Origin: Streptomyces sp. SA15
GTDB taxonomy: Bacteria > Actinomycetota > Actinomycetes > Streptomycetales > Streptomycetaceae
Direction of reading: 5' to 3'
Assembly: GCF_002291145.1 (NCBI RefSeq)
Contig: NZ_NTGE01000043.1
Coordinates: 1-41,945, forward strand
DNA length: 41,945 nt
Within the stretch, counting starts at the first letter, position 1; every line of letters begins with the position of its first letter. The position numbers were made by a program, and so were the translations under genes. Of the stretch, positions 23,199 through 32,403 are shown piece by piece. The notes below the pieces were generated by a model, which saw only the letters and a program-made list of their open reading frames with translations, had not been told where the DNA came from and ran no database searches.

Positions 23199-25196
23199 AT
23201 GACAGCGACGACCGACGGAAGCACCGGGGCCCTGCGGCCCCGCGCTGCCGCGGCCAGCGAAACCGACAACACTCCCGTGGCGGCCGGGGTGCACGACGCC
23301 GCCGTACACGCCGTACAGCGCGCCACCGACTTCCTGCTGGCGAGGCAGGATGCCCAAGGCTGGTGGAAGGGCGACCTCGAGACCAACGTCACGATGGACG
23401 CGGAGGACCTGCTGCTGCGTCAGTTCCTGGGCATCCGCGACGAGAAGACCACCCAGGCCGCCGCGTTGTTCATCCGCGGCGAGCAGCGCGAGGACGGCAC
23501 CTGGGCCACCTTCTACGGCGGACCGGGCGAACTCTCCACCACCATCGAGGCGTACGTCGCCCTCCGGCTGGCCGGCGACGCGCCGGACGCGCCGCACATG
23601 GCGAAGGCCTCCGCCTGGATCCGCGAGCAGGGCGGGATCGCCGCCTCCCGTGTGTTCACCCGGATCTGGCTGGCCCTGTTCGGCTGGTGGAAGTGGGAGG
23701 ATCTGCCCGAACTTCCGCCGGAACTCATCTACTTCCCGACGTGGGTGCCGCTCAACATCTACGACTTCGGATGCTGGGCCCGGCAGACCATCGTCCCGTT
23801 GACGATCGTCTCCGCGAAACGACCGGTGCGGCCCGCGCCCTTCCCGCTCGACGAGCTGCACACCGATCCGGCCCGGCCGAACCCGCCCGAACCCCTTGCG
23901 GCCGTGGCGAGTTGGGACGGCGCCTTCCAGCGCCTGGACAAGGCCCTGCACGCGCTGCGCAAGGTCGCGCCGCGCAAGCTGCGCAGAGCCGCGATGAACA
24001 GCGCCGCCCGCTGGATCATCGAGCGGCAGGAGAACGACGGCTGCTGGGGCGGTATCCAGCCGCCGGCCGTGTACTCGGTCATCGCCCTGCATCTGCTCGG
24101 CTACGACCTCGAGCACCCCGTGATGCGCGCGGGCCTTCAGTCGCTGGACCGTTTCGCCGTGTGGCGCGAGGACGGGGCCCGGATGATCGAGGCCTGTCAG
24201 TCGCCGGTCTGGGACACCTGCCTGGCGGCCATCGCGCTCGCCGACGCGGGGGTGCCCGCCGACCATCCCCAACTGGTCAAGGCCGCCGACTGGATGCTCG
24301 GCGAGCAGATCGTGCGGCCCGGCGACTGGTCGGTGCGCAGGCCCCAACTGCCGCCCGGCGGATGGGCGTTCGAGTTCCACAACGACAACTACCCCGACAT
24401 CGACGACACCGCAGAGGTCGTCCTCGCGCTGCGCCGGATCAAGCACCACGACCCGGAGCGGGTGGAGAAGGCGATCGGGCGCGGGGTGCGCTGGAATCTC
24501 GGCATGCAGTCGAAGAACGGCGCGTGGGGCGCCTTCGACGTCGACAACACCAGCCCGTTCCCCAACCGGCTGCCGTTCTGCGACTTCGGCGAGGTCATCG
24601 ACCCGCCGTCGGCGGACGTCACCGCGCACGTCGTCGAGATGCTCGCGGTCGAGGGGCTCGCGCACGACCCGCGCACCCGGCGCGGCATCGAGTGGCTGCT
24701 CGCCGAACAGGAGGCGGACGGCTCGTGGTTCGGACGCTGGGGCGTCAACTACGTCTACGGCACCGGGTCCGTCGTACCCGCCCTGACCGCCGCCGGGATC
24801 CCCGGCTCGCACCCCGCGATCCGGCGGGCCGTGGCCTGGCTGGAGTCCGTGCAGAACGACGACGGCGGCTGGGGCGAGGACCTGCGCTCCTACAAGGACG
24901 TCAAGAAGTGGAGCGGTCGCGGTGCCTCCACCGCCTCGCAGACGGCCTGGGCGCTGATGGCCCTGCTGGCCGCGGGGGAGAAGGACTCCAAGGCCGTCGA
25001 GCGCGGCATCGAGTGGCTCGCGAGCACCCAGCGGGAGGACGGCTCCTGGGACGAGCCGTACTTCACCGGCACCGGCTTCCCGTGGGACTTCTCCATCAAC
25101 TACCACCTCTACCGGCAGGTCTTCCCGCTCACCGCCCTCGGCCGGTACGTCCACGGAGAGCCGTTCGCCGAGCACTCCGCGGCCAAGGGGGGCTGA
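23199..25196 (+). CDS. shc: Squalene-hopene cyclase
   Basis: The product has 665 residues from ATG 23199, with GAAGGGG upstream. It is a class II triterpene cyclase. The catalytic DXDD motif is D400-I-D402-D403 in NYPDIDDTAEV. Several QW repeats are visible (ARQDAQGWWKGDL, RQENDGCWGGI, VQNDDGGWGEDL, STQREDGSWDEP). The hydrophobic membrane-docking region around FTRIWLALFGWWKWEDL is present. It protonates squalene and cyclises it to hopene or hopanol at the membrane. It shares one base with hpnG (TGATG), so the side-chain gene is coupled. Confidence 0.98.
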   Translation: MTATTDGSTGALRPRAAAASETDNTPVAAGVHDAAVHAVQRATDFLLARQDAQGWWKGDLETNVTMDAEDLLLRQFLGIRDEKTTQAAALFIRGEQREDGTWATFYGGPGELSTTIEAYVALRLAGDAPDAPHMAKASAWIREQGGIAASRVFTRIWLALFGWWKWEDLPELPPELIYFPTWVPLNIYDFGCWARQTIVPLTIVSAKRPVRPAPFPLDELHTDPARPNPPEPLAAVASWDGAFQRLDKALHALRKVAPRKLRRAAMNSAARWIIERQENDGCWGGIQPPAVYSVIALHLLGYDLEHPVMRAGLQSLDRFAVWREDGARMIEACQSPVWDTCLAAIALADAGVPADHPQLVKAADWMLGEQIVRPGDWSVRRPQLPPGGWAFEFHNDNYPDIDDTAEVVLALRRIKHHDPERVEKAIGRGVRWNLGMQSKNGAWGAFDVDNTSPFPNRLPFCDFGEVIDPPSADVTAHVVEMLAVEGLAHDPRTRRGIEWLLAEQEADGSWFGRWGVNYVYGTGSVVPALTAAGIPGSHPAIRRAVAWLESVQNDDGGWGEDLRSYKDVKKWSGRGASTASQTAWALMALLAAGEKDSKAVERGIEWLASTQREDGSWDEPYFTGTGFPWDFSINYHLYRQVFPLTALGRYVHGEPFAEHSAAKGG

Positions 25197-25837
25197 TGAG
25201 CACCCAGCCCGCCTCGGCCCCGCTGCTGATCGCCTGCGCGCTCGGCATCGAGCGCCTCGCGCTGCGCAGCGGCGATCGCGGCGGCTCTGGCGGGCCGGTC
25301 ACCGTGCTCCGTACGGGCATGGGACCGCAGGCGGCCGAGCGGTCCGTCGTCCAGGCCCTGGCCGACCCGGCGTACGGCGAGGCCGCCGTGCTGGCCACGG
25401 GCTTCTGCGCGGGGCTCGCCCCCGGCATGCACCCCGGCGACCTGGTCGTCGCCGATGAGACCCGGGACCCGCGCGGCACCGTGCCGTGCGTCGGCACCGA
25501 CCTGCTCGTCAAGGAGCTGCTGCGGGCCGTGCCCGGGCGCACCGTCCACACCGGACCGCTCAACGGTTCCGATCACGTCGTACGTGGTCACGAACGGTCG
25601 GATCTGCTCGCGACCGGCGCGATCGCGGTCGACATGGAGTCCGCGGCCACGCTCCTGAGCGCCGTACGCGCGGGCGAGCGCCCTGTTGCGGCCGTCCGGG
25701 TGGTCGTGGACGCTCCAGAACATGAACTCGTCCGGATCGGCACGGTGCGGGGTGGAATATCAGCCTTCCGCGTACTTCGCTCGGTCCTTCCTGCTTTCTA
25801 CGAATGGCACCGTTCCTTGCTGCTCCCCAGGAGGTGA
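25196..25837 (+). CDS. hpnG: Adenosylhopane nucleoside phosphorylase HpnG
   Basis: The product has 213 residues from ATG 25196. The fold is the purine nucleoside phosphorylase/MTAN type: GMGPQAAERSV, ATGFCAGLAPGMHPGDLVVA and the catalytic segment IAVDMESAATL. HpnG releases adenine from adenosylhopane to give ribosylhopane (phospho-form), the C35 hopanoid side chain. Its last codons contain the AGGAGG ribosome site for hpnH, 5 bp downstream. Confidence 0.92.
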   Translation: MSTQPASAPLLIACALGIERLALRSGDRGGSGGPVTVLRTGMGPQAAERSVVQALADPAYGEAAVLATGFCAGLAPGMHPGDLVVADETRDPRGTVPCVGTDLLVKELLRAVPGRTVHTGPLNGSDHVVRGHERSDLLATGAIAVDMESAATLLSAVRAGERPVAAVRVVVDAPEHELVRIGTVRGGISAFRVLRSVLPAFYEWHRSLLLPRR

Positions 25838-25842
25838 GCCAG

Positions 25843-26865
25843 ATGGCCATGCCGCTGCGTCAGTCCATCAAGGTCGCTACATACTTGGCCGAACAGAAGC
25901 TCCGCAAGCGGGAGAAGTTTCCGCTCATCGTCGAGCTGGAACCGCTCTTCGCGTGCAACCTCAAGTGCGAGGGCTGCGGCAAGATCCAGCACCCGGCCGG
26001 AGTGCTCAAGCAGCGTATGCCGGTGGCCCAGGCCGTCGGGGCGGTGTTGGAGTCCGGTGCGCCGATGGTGTCCATCGCGGGCGGCGAGCCCCTGATGCAC
26101 CCTCAGATCGACGAGATTGTACAGCAGTTGGTGGCGAGGAGGAAGTACGTCTTCCTGTGCACCAACGCCATGCTGCTGCGCAAGAAGATGGACAAGTTCA
26201 AGCCCTCTCCCTACTTCGCCTTCGCCGTGCACATCGACGGGCTGCGGGAGCGGCACGACGAGTCGGTGGCGAAGGAGGGCGTGTTCGACGAGGCCGTGGA
26301 GGCCATCAAGGAGGCCAAGCGGCGCGGCTTCCGGGTCACCACCAACTCGACCTTCTTCAACACCGACACCCCGCAGACCATCATCGAGGTGCTCAACTTC
26401 CTCAACGACGACCTCAAGGTCGACGAGATGATGATCTCGCCCGCCTACGCCTACGAGAAGGCACCCGACCAGGAGCACTTCCTGGGCGTGGACCAGACCC
26501 GCGAGCTGTTCAAGAAGGCCTTCGCGGGCGGCAACCGGCGCCGCTGGCGGCTGAACCACTCGCCGCTCTTCCTGGACTTCCTGGAGGGCAAGGTCGACTT
26601 CCCCTGCACGGCCTGGGCGATTCCGAACTACTCGCTGTTCGGCTGGCAGCGCCCCTGCTACCTGATGAGCGACGGATACGTGCCGACGTACCGCGAACTC
26701 ATCGAGGAGACCGACTGGGACAAGTACGGCCGCGGCAAGGACCCGCGCTGCGCCAACTGCATGGCGCACTGCGGCTACGAGCCCACCGCCGTACTCGCCA
26801 CCATGGGATCGCTGAAGGAGTCGCTGCGCGCCATGCGCGAGACCGTCTCCGGAAACCGGGAGTGA
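25843..26865 (+). CDS. hpnH: Adenosyl-hopene transferase HpnH (radical SAM)
   Basis: The product has 340 residues from ATG 25843, preceded by CAGGAGGTGAG; an upstream in-frame ATG (25804) has no site. The radical SAM CX3CX2C motif is C38, C42 and C45 in [31 protein letters not shown] is the SAM-binding GGEP segment. Extra cysteines near the C-terminus ([15 protein letters not shown]) match the HpnH-type DUF3463 extension. It adds a 5'-deoxyadenosyl group to hopene, the first step of C35 hopanoid side-chain synthesis. The ispG start follows 4 bp after its stop. Confidence 0.97.
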   Translation: MAMPLRQSIKVATYLAEQKLRKREKFPLIVELEPLFACNLKCEGCGKIQHPAGVLKQRMPVAQAVGAVLESGAPMVSIAGGEPLMHPQIDEIVQQLVARRKYVFLCTNAMLLRKKMDKFKPSPYFAFAVHIDGLRERHDESVAKEGVFDEAVEAIKEAKRRGFRVTTNSTFFNTDTPQTIIEVLNFLNDDLKVDEMMISPAYAYEKAPDQEHFLGVDQTRELFKKAFAGGNRRRWRLNHSPLFLDFLEGKVDFPCTAWAIPNYSLFGWQRPCYLMSDGYVPTYRELIEETDWDKYGRGKDPRCANCMAHCGYEPTAVLATMGSLKESLRAMRETVSGNRE

Positions 26866-26869
26866 CGTC

Positions 26870-28027
26870 ATGACCGCCGTCTCCCTGGGCGTCCCCGAGG
26901 TCCCCATCCGGCCGATCGCCGAGCGGCGCGTGTCGCGACGCATCGAGGTCGGCACGGTGGCGGTCGGGGGCGGGGCCCCGGTGTCCGTGCAGTCGATGAC
27001 CACGACCCGTACGTCGGACATCGGCGCCACCCTGCAGCAGATCGCGGAACTCACCGCGTCCGGTTGCCAGATCGTCCGCGTCGCCTGCCCCACGCAGGAC
27101 GACGCGGACGCCCTCACGACCATCGCCCGCAAGTCGCAGATCCCGGTGATCGCGGACATCCACTTCCAGCCGAAGTACGTGTTCGCCGCGATCGAGGCCG
27201 GCTGTGCCGCCGTACGCGTCAATCCCGGCAACATCAAGCAGTTCGACGACAAGGTGAAGGAGATCGCGCGGGCCGCGAAGGACCACGGCACGCCGATCCG
27301 GATCGGTGTCAACGCGGGCTCGTTGGACCGGCGGCTGCTGCAGAAGTACGGGAAGGCGACTCCTGAGGCGCTCGTCGAGTCGGCGCTGTGGGAGGCGTCG
27401 TTGTTCGAGGAGCACGACTTCCGGGACATCAAGATCTCGGTGAAGCACAACGACCCCGTGGTGATGGTGGGCGCCTACCAGCTGCTCGCCGAGCAGTGCG
27501 ACTACCCGCTGCACCTGGGGGTCACCGAGGCCGGTCCCGCCTTCCAGGGGACCATCAAGTCGGCCGTGGCCTTCGGGGCGTTGTTGTCACGAGGCATCGG
27601 GGACACCATCCGGGTGTCCCTGAGCGCCCCGCCCGCCGAGGAGGTCAAGGTCGGCATCCAGATCCTGGAGTCCCTGAACCTCAGGCAGCGGCGGCTGGAG
27701 ATCGTGTCGTGCCCGTCCTGCGGGCGCGCCCAGGTCGATGTCTACAAGCTGGCCGACGAGGTCACGGCGGGTCTGGAGGGCATGGAGGTCCCCTTGCGCG
27801 TCGCGGTCATGGGGTGTGTGGTGAACGGGCCCGGTGAGGCACGGGAGGCCGATCTGGGAGTCGCCTCCGGCAACGGCAAGGGGCAGATCTTCGTCAAGGG
27901 GGAGGTCATCAAGACCGTGCCGGAGTCGAAGATCGTTGAGACCTTGATCGAGGAGGCGATGAAGATCGCCGAGCAGATGGAGCAGGACGGCGTCGCGTCG
28001 GGGGAGCCGGCCGTCACCGTGAGTTGA
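26870..28027 (+). CDS. ispG: 4-hydroxy-3-methylbut-2-en-1-yl diphosphate synthase (IspG/GcpE)
   Basis: The product has 385 residues from ATG 26870 with GGGAG 8 nt upstream. Landmarks are [46 protein letters not shown], and the [4Fe-4S] cysteines in [14 protein letters not shown] and [14 protein letters not shown]. It converts methylerythritol cyclodiphosphate to HMBPP in the MEP pathway. With dxs next to it, the operon carries the first and penultimate MEP enzymes to raise prenyl flux for hopanoids. A second ispG copy elsewhere in the chromosome is likely in Streptomyces but cannot be seen here. Confidence 0.97.
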   Translation: MTAVSLGVPEVPIRPIAERRVSRRIEVGTVAVGGGAPVSVQSMTTTRTSDIGATLQQIAELTASGCQIVRVACPTQDDADALTTIARKSQIPVIADIHFQPKYVFAAIEAGCAAVRVNPGNIKQFDDKVKEIARAAKDHGTPIRIGVNAGSLDRRLLQKYGKATPEALVESALWEASLFEEHDFRDIKISVKHNDPVVMVGAYQLLAEQCDYPLHLGVTEAGPAFQGTIKSAVAFGALLSRGIGDTIRVSLSAPPAEEVKVGIQILESLNLRQRRLEIVSCPSCGRAQVDVYKLADEVTAGLEGMEVPLRVAVMGCVVNGPGEAREADLGVASGNGKGQIFVKGEVIKTVPESKIVETLIEEAMKIAEQMEQDGVASGEPAVTVS

Positions 28028-28054
28028 ACAGCACGGACCTGGAGGGGGCCCGAC

Positions 28055-29950
28055 GTGACGATTCTGGAGAACATCCGGGGACCACGCGACCTGAAGGCGC
28101 TGTCCGAGGCGGAACTCGGTGAACTGTCCGAAGAGATCAGGGAGTTCCTGGTGCACGCGGTGGCCAGGACCGGCGGACACCTCGGGCCCAACCTGGGGGT
28201 GGTGGAACTCTCCATCGCGCTCCACCGGGTCTTCGAGTCGCCGGTCGACCGCATCCTGTGGGACACCGGCCACCAGAGCTACGTACACAAACTGTTGACG
28301 GGCCGTCAGGACTTCTCCAAGCTGCGCGGCAAGGGCGGCCTGTCCGGCTACCCCTCGCGCGAGGAGTCCGAGCACGACGTCATCGAGAACAGCCACGCAT
28401 CCACCGCGCTCGGCTGGGCCGACGGGCTCGCCAAGGCCCGGCAGGTGCAGGGGGAGAAGGGACACGTCGTCGCGGTCATCGGCGACGGAGCGCTCACCGG
28501 CGGTATGGCCTGGGAGGCGCTGAACAACATCGCGGCAGCCAAGGACCGGCCGCTGATCATCGTCGTCAACGACAACGAACGGTCGTACGCGCCGACCATC
28601 GGCGGCCTCGCCAACCACCTGGCCACCCTGCGCACGACCGACGGCTACGAGAAGGTCCTGGCCTGGGGCAAGGACGTACTGCAGCGGACCCCGGTCGTGG
28701 GCAACACGATCTACGAGTCGCTGCACGGCGCCAAGAAGGGCTTCAAGGACGCCTTCGCACCCCAGGGCATGTTCGAGGACCTCGGTCTGAAATACGTCGG
28801 CCCGATCGACGGGCACGACCTCAAGGCCGTCGAGTCGGCGCTCCGGCGCGCCAAACGCTTCCACGGACCGGTGCTGATCCACTGCCTGACCGAGAAGGGG
28901 CGCGGCTACGAACCCGCCCTCGCCCACGAGGAGGACCACTTCCACACCGTCGGCGTGATGGACCCGCTGACCTGCGAGCCGCTCGCGCCTTCGGGCGGGC
29001 CGTCCTGGACCTCGGTGTTCGGTGACGAGATCGTCCGGATCGGGGAGGAGCGGGACGACATCGTGGCGATCACGGCGGCCATGCTGCACCCGGTGGGGCT
29101 GGGCAAGTTCGCGGCCCGCTTCCCGGACCGGGTGTGGGACGTCGGCATCGCGGAGCAGCACGCGGCCGTGTCGGCGGCCGGCCTCGCGACGGGCGGGCTG
29201 CACCCGGTCGTCGCCGTCTACGCCACCTTCCTCAACCGGGCCTTCGACCAGCTCCTGATGGACGTGGCACTGCACCGCTGCGGGGTCACGTTCGTGCTGG
29301 ACCGGGCCGGTGTGACCGGCGTCGACGGCGCCTCACACAACGGCATGTGGGACTTGTCGGTCCTCCAGGTCGTGCCCGGCCTGAGGATCGCCGCGCCCCG
29401 CGATGCCGACCAGTTGCGGGCCCAGCTGCGGGAGGCGGTCGCGGTGGACGACGCGCCGACGCTCGTCCGCTTCCCCAAGGAGTCGGTGGGACCGGAGATT
29501 TCGGCGATCGACCGGGTGGGCGGCCTGGACGTCCTGCACCGCGGGGACCGGCCCGAGGTGCTGCTGGTCGCGGTCGGCGTCATGGCGCCGGTGTGCCTGC
29601 AGGCCGCCGAACTGCTCGAGGCCCGTGGCCTCGCGTGCACCGTCGTCGACCCGCGGTGGGTCAAGCCCGTAGACCCGGCGCTCCCGGACCTGGCGGCCGA
29701 GCACCGGCTGGTCGCCGTCGTCGAGGACAACAGCCGCGCGTCCGGGGTCGGGGCCGCCGTGGCACTGGCGCTGAGCGACGCCGAAGTCGACGTGCCCGTG
29801 CGGCGGTTCGGGATCCCGGAGCAGTTCCTCGCGCACGCCAAGCGGGGGGAGGTGCTCGCGGACATCGGTCTCACCCCCGTCGAGGTCGCCGGGCGGATCA
29901 GCGCGAGTCTGGCCGTCAAGGAAGAGCTGTCCAAGGAGCACCAGGCATGA
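28055..29950 (+). CDS. dxs: 1-deoxy-D-xylulose-5-phosphate synthase
   Basis: The product has 631 residues from GTG 28055, with GGAGGGGG upstream. The thiamine diphosphate site is [53 protein letters not shown] and [19 protein letters not shown] are typical of Dxs, with a C-terminal transketolase domain. It condenses pyruvate and glyceraldehyde-3-phosphate, the entry step of the MEP pathway. The last codons (LSKEHQA) lie in a 23-bp direct duplication with the hpnO initiation region. Confidence 0.97.
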   Translation: MTILENIRGPRDLKALSEAELGELSEEIREFLVHAVARTGGHLGPNLGVVELSIALHRVFESPVDRILWDTGHQSYVHKLLTGRQDFSKLRGKGGLSGYPSREESEHDVIENSHASTALGWADGLAKARQVQGEKGHVVAVIGDGALTGGMAWEALNNIAAAKDRPLIIVVNDNERSYAPTIGGLANHLATLRTTDGYEKVLAWGKDVLQRTPVVGNTIYESLHGAKKGFKDAFAPQGMFEDLGLKYVGPIDGHDLKAVESALRRAKRFHGPVLIHCLTEKGRGYEPALAHEEDHFHTVGVMDPLTCEPLAPSGGPSWTSVFGDEIVRIGEERDDIVAITAAMLHPVGLGKFAARFPDRVWDVGIAEQHAAVSAAGLATGGLHPVVAVYATFLNRAFDQLLMDVALHRCGVTFVLDRAGVTGVDGASHNGMWDLSVLQVVPGLRIAAPRDADQLRAQLREAVAVDDAPTLVRFPKESVGPEISAIDRVGGLDVLHRGDRPEVLLVAVGVMAPVCLQAAELLEARGLACTVVDPRWVKPVDPALPDLAAEHRLVAVVEDNSRASGVGAAVALALSDAEVDVPVRRFGIPEQFLAHAKRGEVLADIGLTPVEVAGRISASLAVKEELSKEHQA

Positions 29951-29975
29951 CCTCCAAGGAGCACCAGGTATGACC
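29930..29975 (+). repeat. 23-bp tandem duplication of a ribosome site plus start codon at the dxs/hpnO junction
   Basis: 29930-29952 and 29953-29975 are identical except C/T at one position. Each holds AAGGAG with an ATGACC 8 nt later. The upstream copy gives an ATG at 29947 that opens an 8-codon mini-ORF (MTSKEHQV) ending at TGA 29971-29973, overlapping the true hpnO ATG (29970) by 4 nt. The downstream copy starts hpnO. Confidence 0.9.
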
Positions 29976-31388
29976 ACCGCCAAATCCGCGTCATCCTCCT
30001 CGCAGGCCGGGGAGTTCGACCTCGGCGCGTTGCTGGCCGAGCGCGGAGCCGAGCGCTACGAGCTGCACACCAGGCACCTCAACCACCAGCTCCCGCGCAT
30101 GCTGCACACCATCGGCTTCGACAAGGTCTACGAGCGTGCCGAGGGCGCCTACTTCTGGGACGCGGACGGCAACGACTACCTGGACATGCTCGCCGGGTTC
30201 GGGGTGATGGGCCTGGGCCGCCATCACCCCGTGGTCCGCAAGGCGCTGCACGACGTCCTCGACGCCTCTCTCGCCGACCTCACCCGCTTCGACTGCCAGC
30301 CGCTGCCGGGCCTGCTGGCCGAGAAGCTGCTCGCCCACAGCCCGCACCTGGACCGGGTGTTCTTCGGCAACAGCGGTACGGAGGCGGTGGAGACCGCGCT
30401 GAAGTTCGCCCGGCGCGCCACGGGCAAGCCGCGGATCCTGTACTGCGATCACGCCTTCCACGGACTGACCACCGGGTCGTTGTCGGTCAACGGCGAGGAC
30501 GGCTTCCGGGACGGCTTCGCCCCGCTGCTGCCCGATACGGGCGTACCGCTCGGGGATCTCGACGCCCTGGCACGGGAGTTGAAGAAGGGCGATGTCGCCG
30601 CCCTGATCGTCGAGCCGATCCAGGGCAAGGGCGTGCACGAGGCCCCGCCCGGACATCTGCGCGCCGCTCAGGAACTGCTGCACAAGCACAAGGCGCTGCT
30701 CATTGCGGACGAGGTGCAGACGGGCCTCGGCCGGACCGGTGACTTCTACGCCTACCAGCACGAGGAGGGCGTCGAGCCGGACCTGGTGTGCGTGGCCAAG
30801 GCGCTTTCCGGAGGCTATGTGCCGGTCGGCGCCACGCTCGGCAAGGACTGGATCTTCAAGAAGGTCTACTCCTCGATCGACCGGGTGCTGGTCCACTCGG
30901 CCAGCTTCGGCTCCAACGCACAGGCCATGGCGGCCGGGCTCGCCGTGCTGTCCGTCATGGAGAACGAGCAGATCGTCGCGGGCGCCCGGGCCACCGGAGA
31001 GCAGCTGAAGTCCCGGCTCTCGGCGCTGATCGACAAGTACGAGCTGCTCGCCGACGTCCGCGGCCGGGGCCTGATGATCGGCATCGAGTTCGGCCGGCCC
31101 AAGTCGCTGAAGCTGCGCAGCCGTTGGTCCATGCTGCAGGCCGCGCGCAAGGGCCTGTTCGCTCAGATGGTGGTCGTACCGCTGTTGCGGCGACACCGGA
31201 TCCTCACCCAGGTCTCCGGCGACCACCTGGAGGTGATCAAGCTGATCCCGCCGCTGACCGTCGGCGAGCGGGAGGTGGACCGCTTCGTGGACGCCTTCAC
31301 GGACGTGATGGACGACGCGCACAGCGGCAGCGGGCTGATGTGGGACTTCGGCAAGACACTGGTCAAGCAGGCGATGGCGAACCGCTGA
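29970..31388 (+). CDS. hpnO: HpnO-type class III aminotransferase (aminobacteriohopanetriol formation)
   Basis: The product has 472 residues from ATG 29970. PLP-dependent fold-type I features are RVFFGNSGTEAVETALKFAR, ALLIADEVQTGLGRTGDF and the Schiff-base lysine K277 in VCVAKALSGGYVPVGA. The C-terminus resembles ornithine/acetylornithine aminotransferases. At the end of a hopanoid operon with hpnG and hpnH, it most likely aminates the ribosylhopane-derived aldehyde to give 35-aminobacteriohopanetriol, a hopanoid I recall from Streptomyces. It is the last gene of the run and converges on the tyrosine phosphatase gene with a 36-bp gap without an obvious hairpin. Confidence 0.92.
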   Translation: MTTAKSASSSSQAGEFDLGALLAERGAERYELHTRHLNHQLPRMLHTIGFDKVYERAEGAYFWDADGNDYLDMLAGFGVMGLGRHHPVVRKALHDVLDASLADLTRFDCQPLPGLLAEKLLAHSPHLDRVFFGNSGTEAVETALKFARRATGKPRILYCDHAFHGLTTGSLSVNGEDGFRDGFAPLLPDTGVPLGDLDALARELKKGDVAALIVEPIQGKGVHEAPPGHLRAAQELLHKHKALLIADEVQTGLGRTGDFYAYQHEEGVEPDLVCVAKALSGGYVPVGATLGKDWIFKKVYSSIDRVLVHSASFGSNAQAMAAGLAVLSVMENEQIVAGARATGEQLKSRLSALIDKYELLADVRGRGLMIGIEFGRPKSLKLRSRWSMLQAARKGLFAQMVVVPLLRRHRILTQVSGDHLEVIKLIPPLTVGEREVDRFVDAFTDVMDDAHSGSGLMWDFGKTLVKQAMANR

Positions 31389-31424
31389 CCAGACGTGGAG
31401 TCTTGCCTCCCAGACGGTGAGCCC

Positions 31425-32222
31425 TCAGTCGAGCAGCCGCTCCCGCAGCCGCTCCCGGAGCTCCGGGGTGACCCCGAGGCCCTTCTCCAGGTAGGTCTCG
31501 ACGCCGCCCCAGCTCTCCTCGATGGTCTCGAAGGCCGCCGTCAGATACTCGGCGCGCGCGTCGAACAGGGGGCTGAGCAGCTCCATGACCTCGGGGGAGT
31601 AGGCCGAGGGGGAGTTGCCGCTGCGGTGCACCTTGTACCGGCGGTGCTTGGCGTTCGACTCCAGGTAGTCGGCGAGGATCGCCTCGCGCTCGACGCCCAG
31701 GGTGAGCAGCGTCACGGCTATCGACAGACCCGCGCGGTCCTTGCCCGCCGCACAGTGCATCAGTGCCGGGACGCTGTCCTCGGCGAGCGAGCGCAGCACC
31801 TGAGCGTGCTCGGCGGTGCGCTCCTTGATGATCGTGCGGTACGCGATGATCATCCGGTGCGCGGCCTTGCCGTCCGACAGGATCGCCCGCAGCTGGTCGA
31901 GGTCGCCGTCGCGGACCATCTTCCAGAACTCGGCGCCGTCCGCGGGGTCGGTCAGCGGCAGGTTCACATTGCGCACGCCCGGCAGCTCGACGTCGGGCCC
32001 CTCCAGCTTCTGGTCCGCCGCGTTGCGGAAGTCGAAGATCGTGTGCAGGCCCAGGGAGGCCAGGAAAGCGGCGTCCTCCTCGGTCGCGTGTGCGAGATGG
32101 CCGCTGCGGAACAGCACTCCGTGCCGCACCCGCCGTCCGTCCACGGTCGGCAGCCCGCCCACGTCCCGGAAGTTGCGCACTCCGGTCAGCTCGGGCTCGG
32201 TCGACGGGACCTGCTGCGTCAC
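31425..32222 (-). CDS. Protein-tyrosine/serine phosphatase family protein
   Basis: The product has 265 residues from GTG 32220-32222 (VTQQVPSTEPELTGVRNFRD), preceded by GGGGAGGAG; the open frame extends further without support. The active site is HCAAGKDRAG (HCX5R), preceded by GVRNFRDVGGLPTVDGRRV and TIFDFRNAADQKLEGPDVEL, typical of the Y-phosphatase2/3 family of bacterial dual-specificity or phosphoinositide phosphatases. It is cytoplasmic, with no signal peptide. Divergent from the alpha-galactosidase gene. The substrate is unknown. Confidence 0.92.
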   Translation of the reverse strand: MTQQVPSTEPELTGVRNFRDVGGLPTVDGRRVRHGVLFRSGHLAHATEEDAAFLASLGLHTIFDFRNAADQKLEGPDVELPGVRNVNLPLTDPADGAEFWKMVRDGDLDQLRAILSDGKAAHRMIIAYRTIIKERTAEHAQVLRSLAEDSVPALMHCAAGKDRAGLSIAVTLLTLGVEREAILADYLESNAKHRRYKVHRSGNSPSAYSPEVMELLSPLFDARAEYLTAAFETIEESWGGVETYLEKGLGVTPELRERLRERLLD

Positions 32223-32403
32223 GAGAGCTCCTCCCCTTCGATCCCGCCTGCGCGGCTCGGCGGCGGGCACGCACTCGACCATACGACATGGATTCCTGAG
32301 GCAATGAGTTGTCCACAGGCGTTGCACCGCGGGCTCGCGGCCCTTGATGATGTTGAGGCTTGAGTGCACCTGTTCGTGTCTGTTCGTATCTGTGAGGGAC
32401 TGG

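Noticed and set aside
23133..25175. 680-codon minus-strand frame over squalene-hopene cyclase
   Set aside because: Antisense shadow of a gene with clear DXDD and QW motifs.
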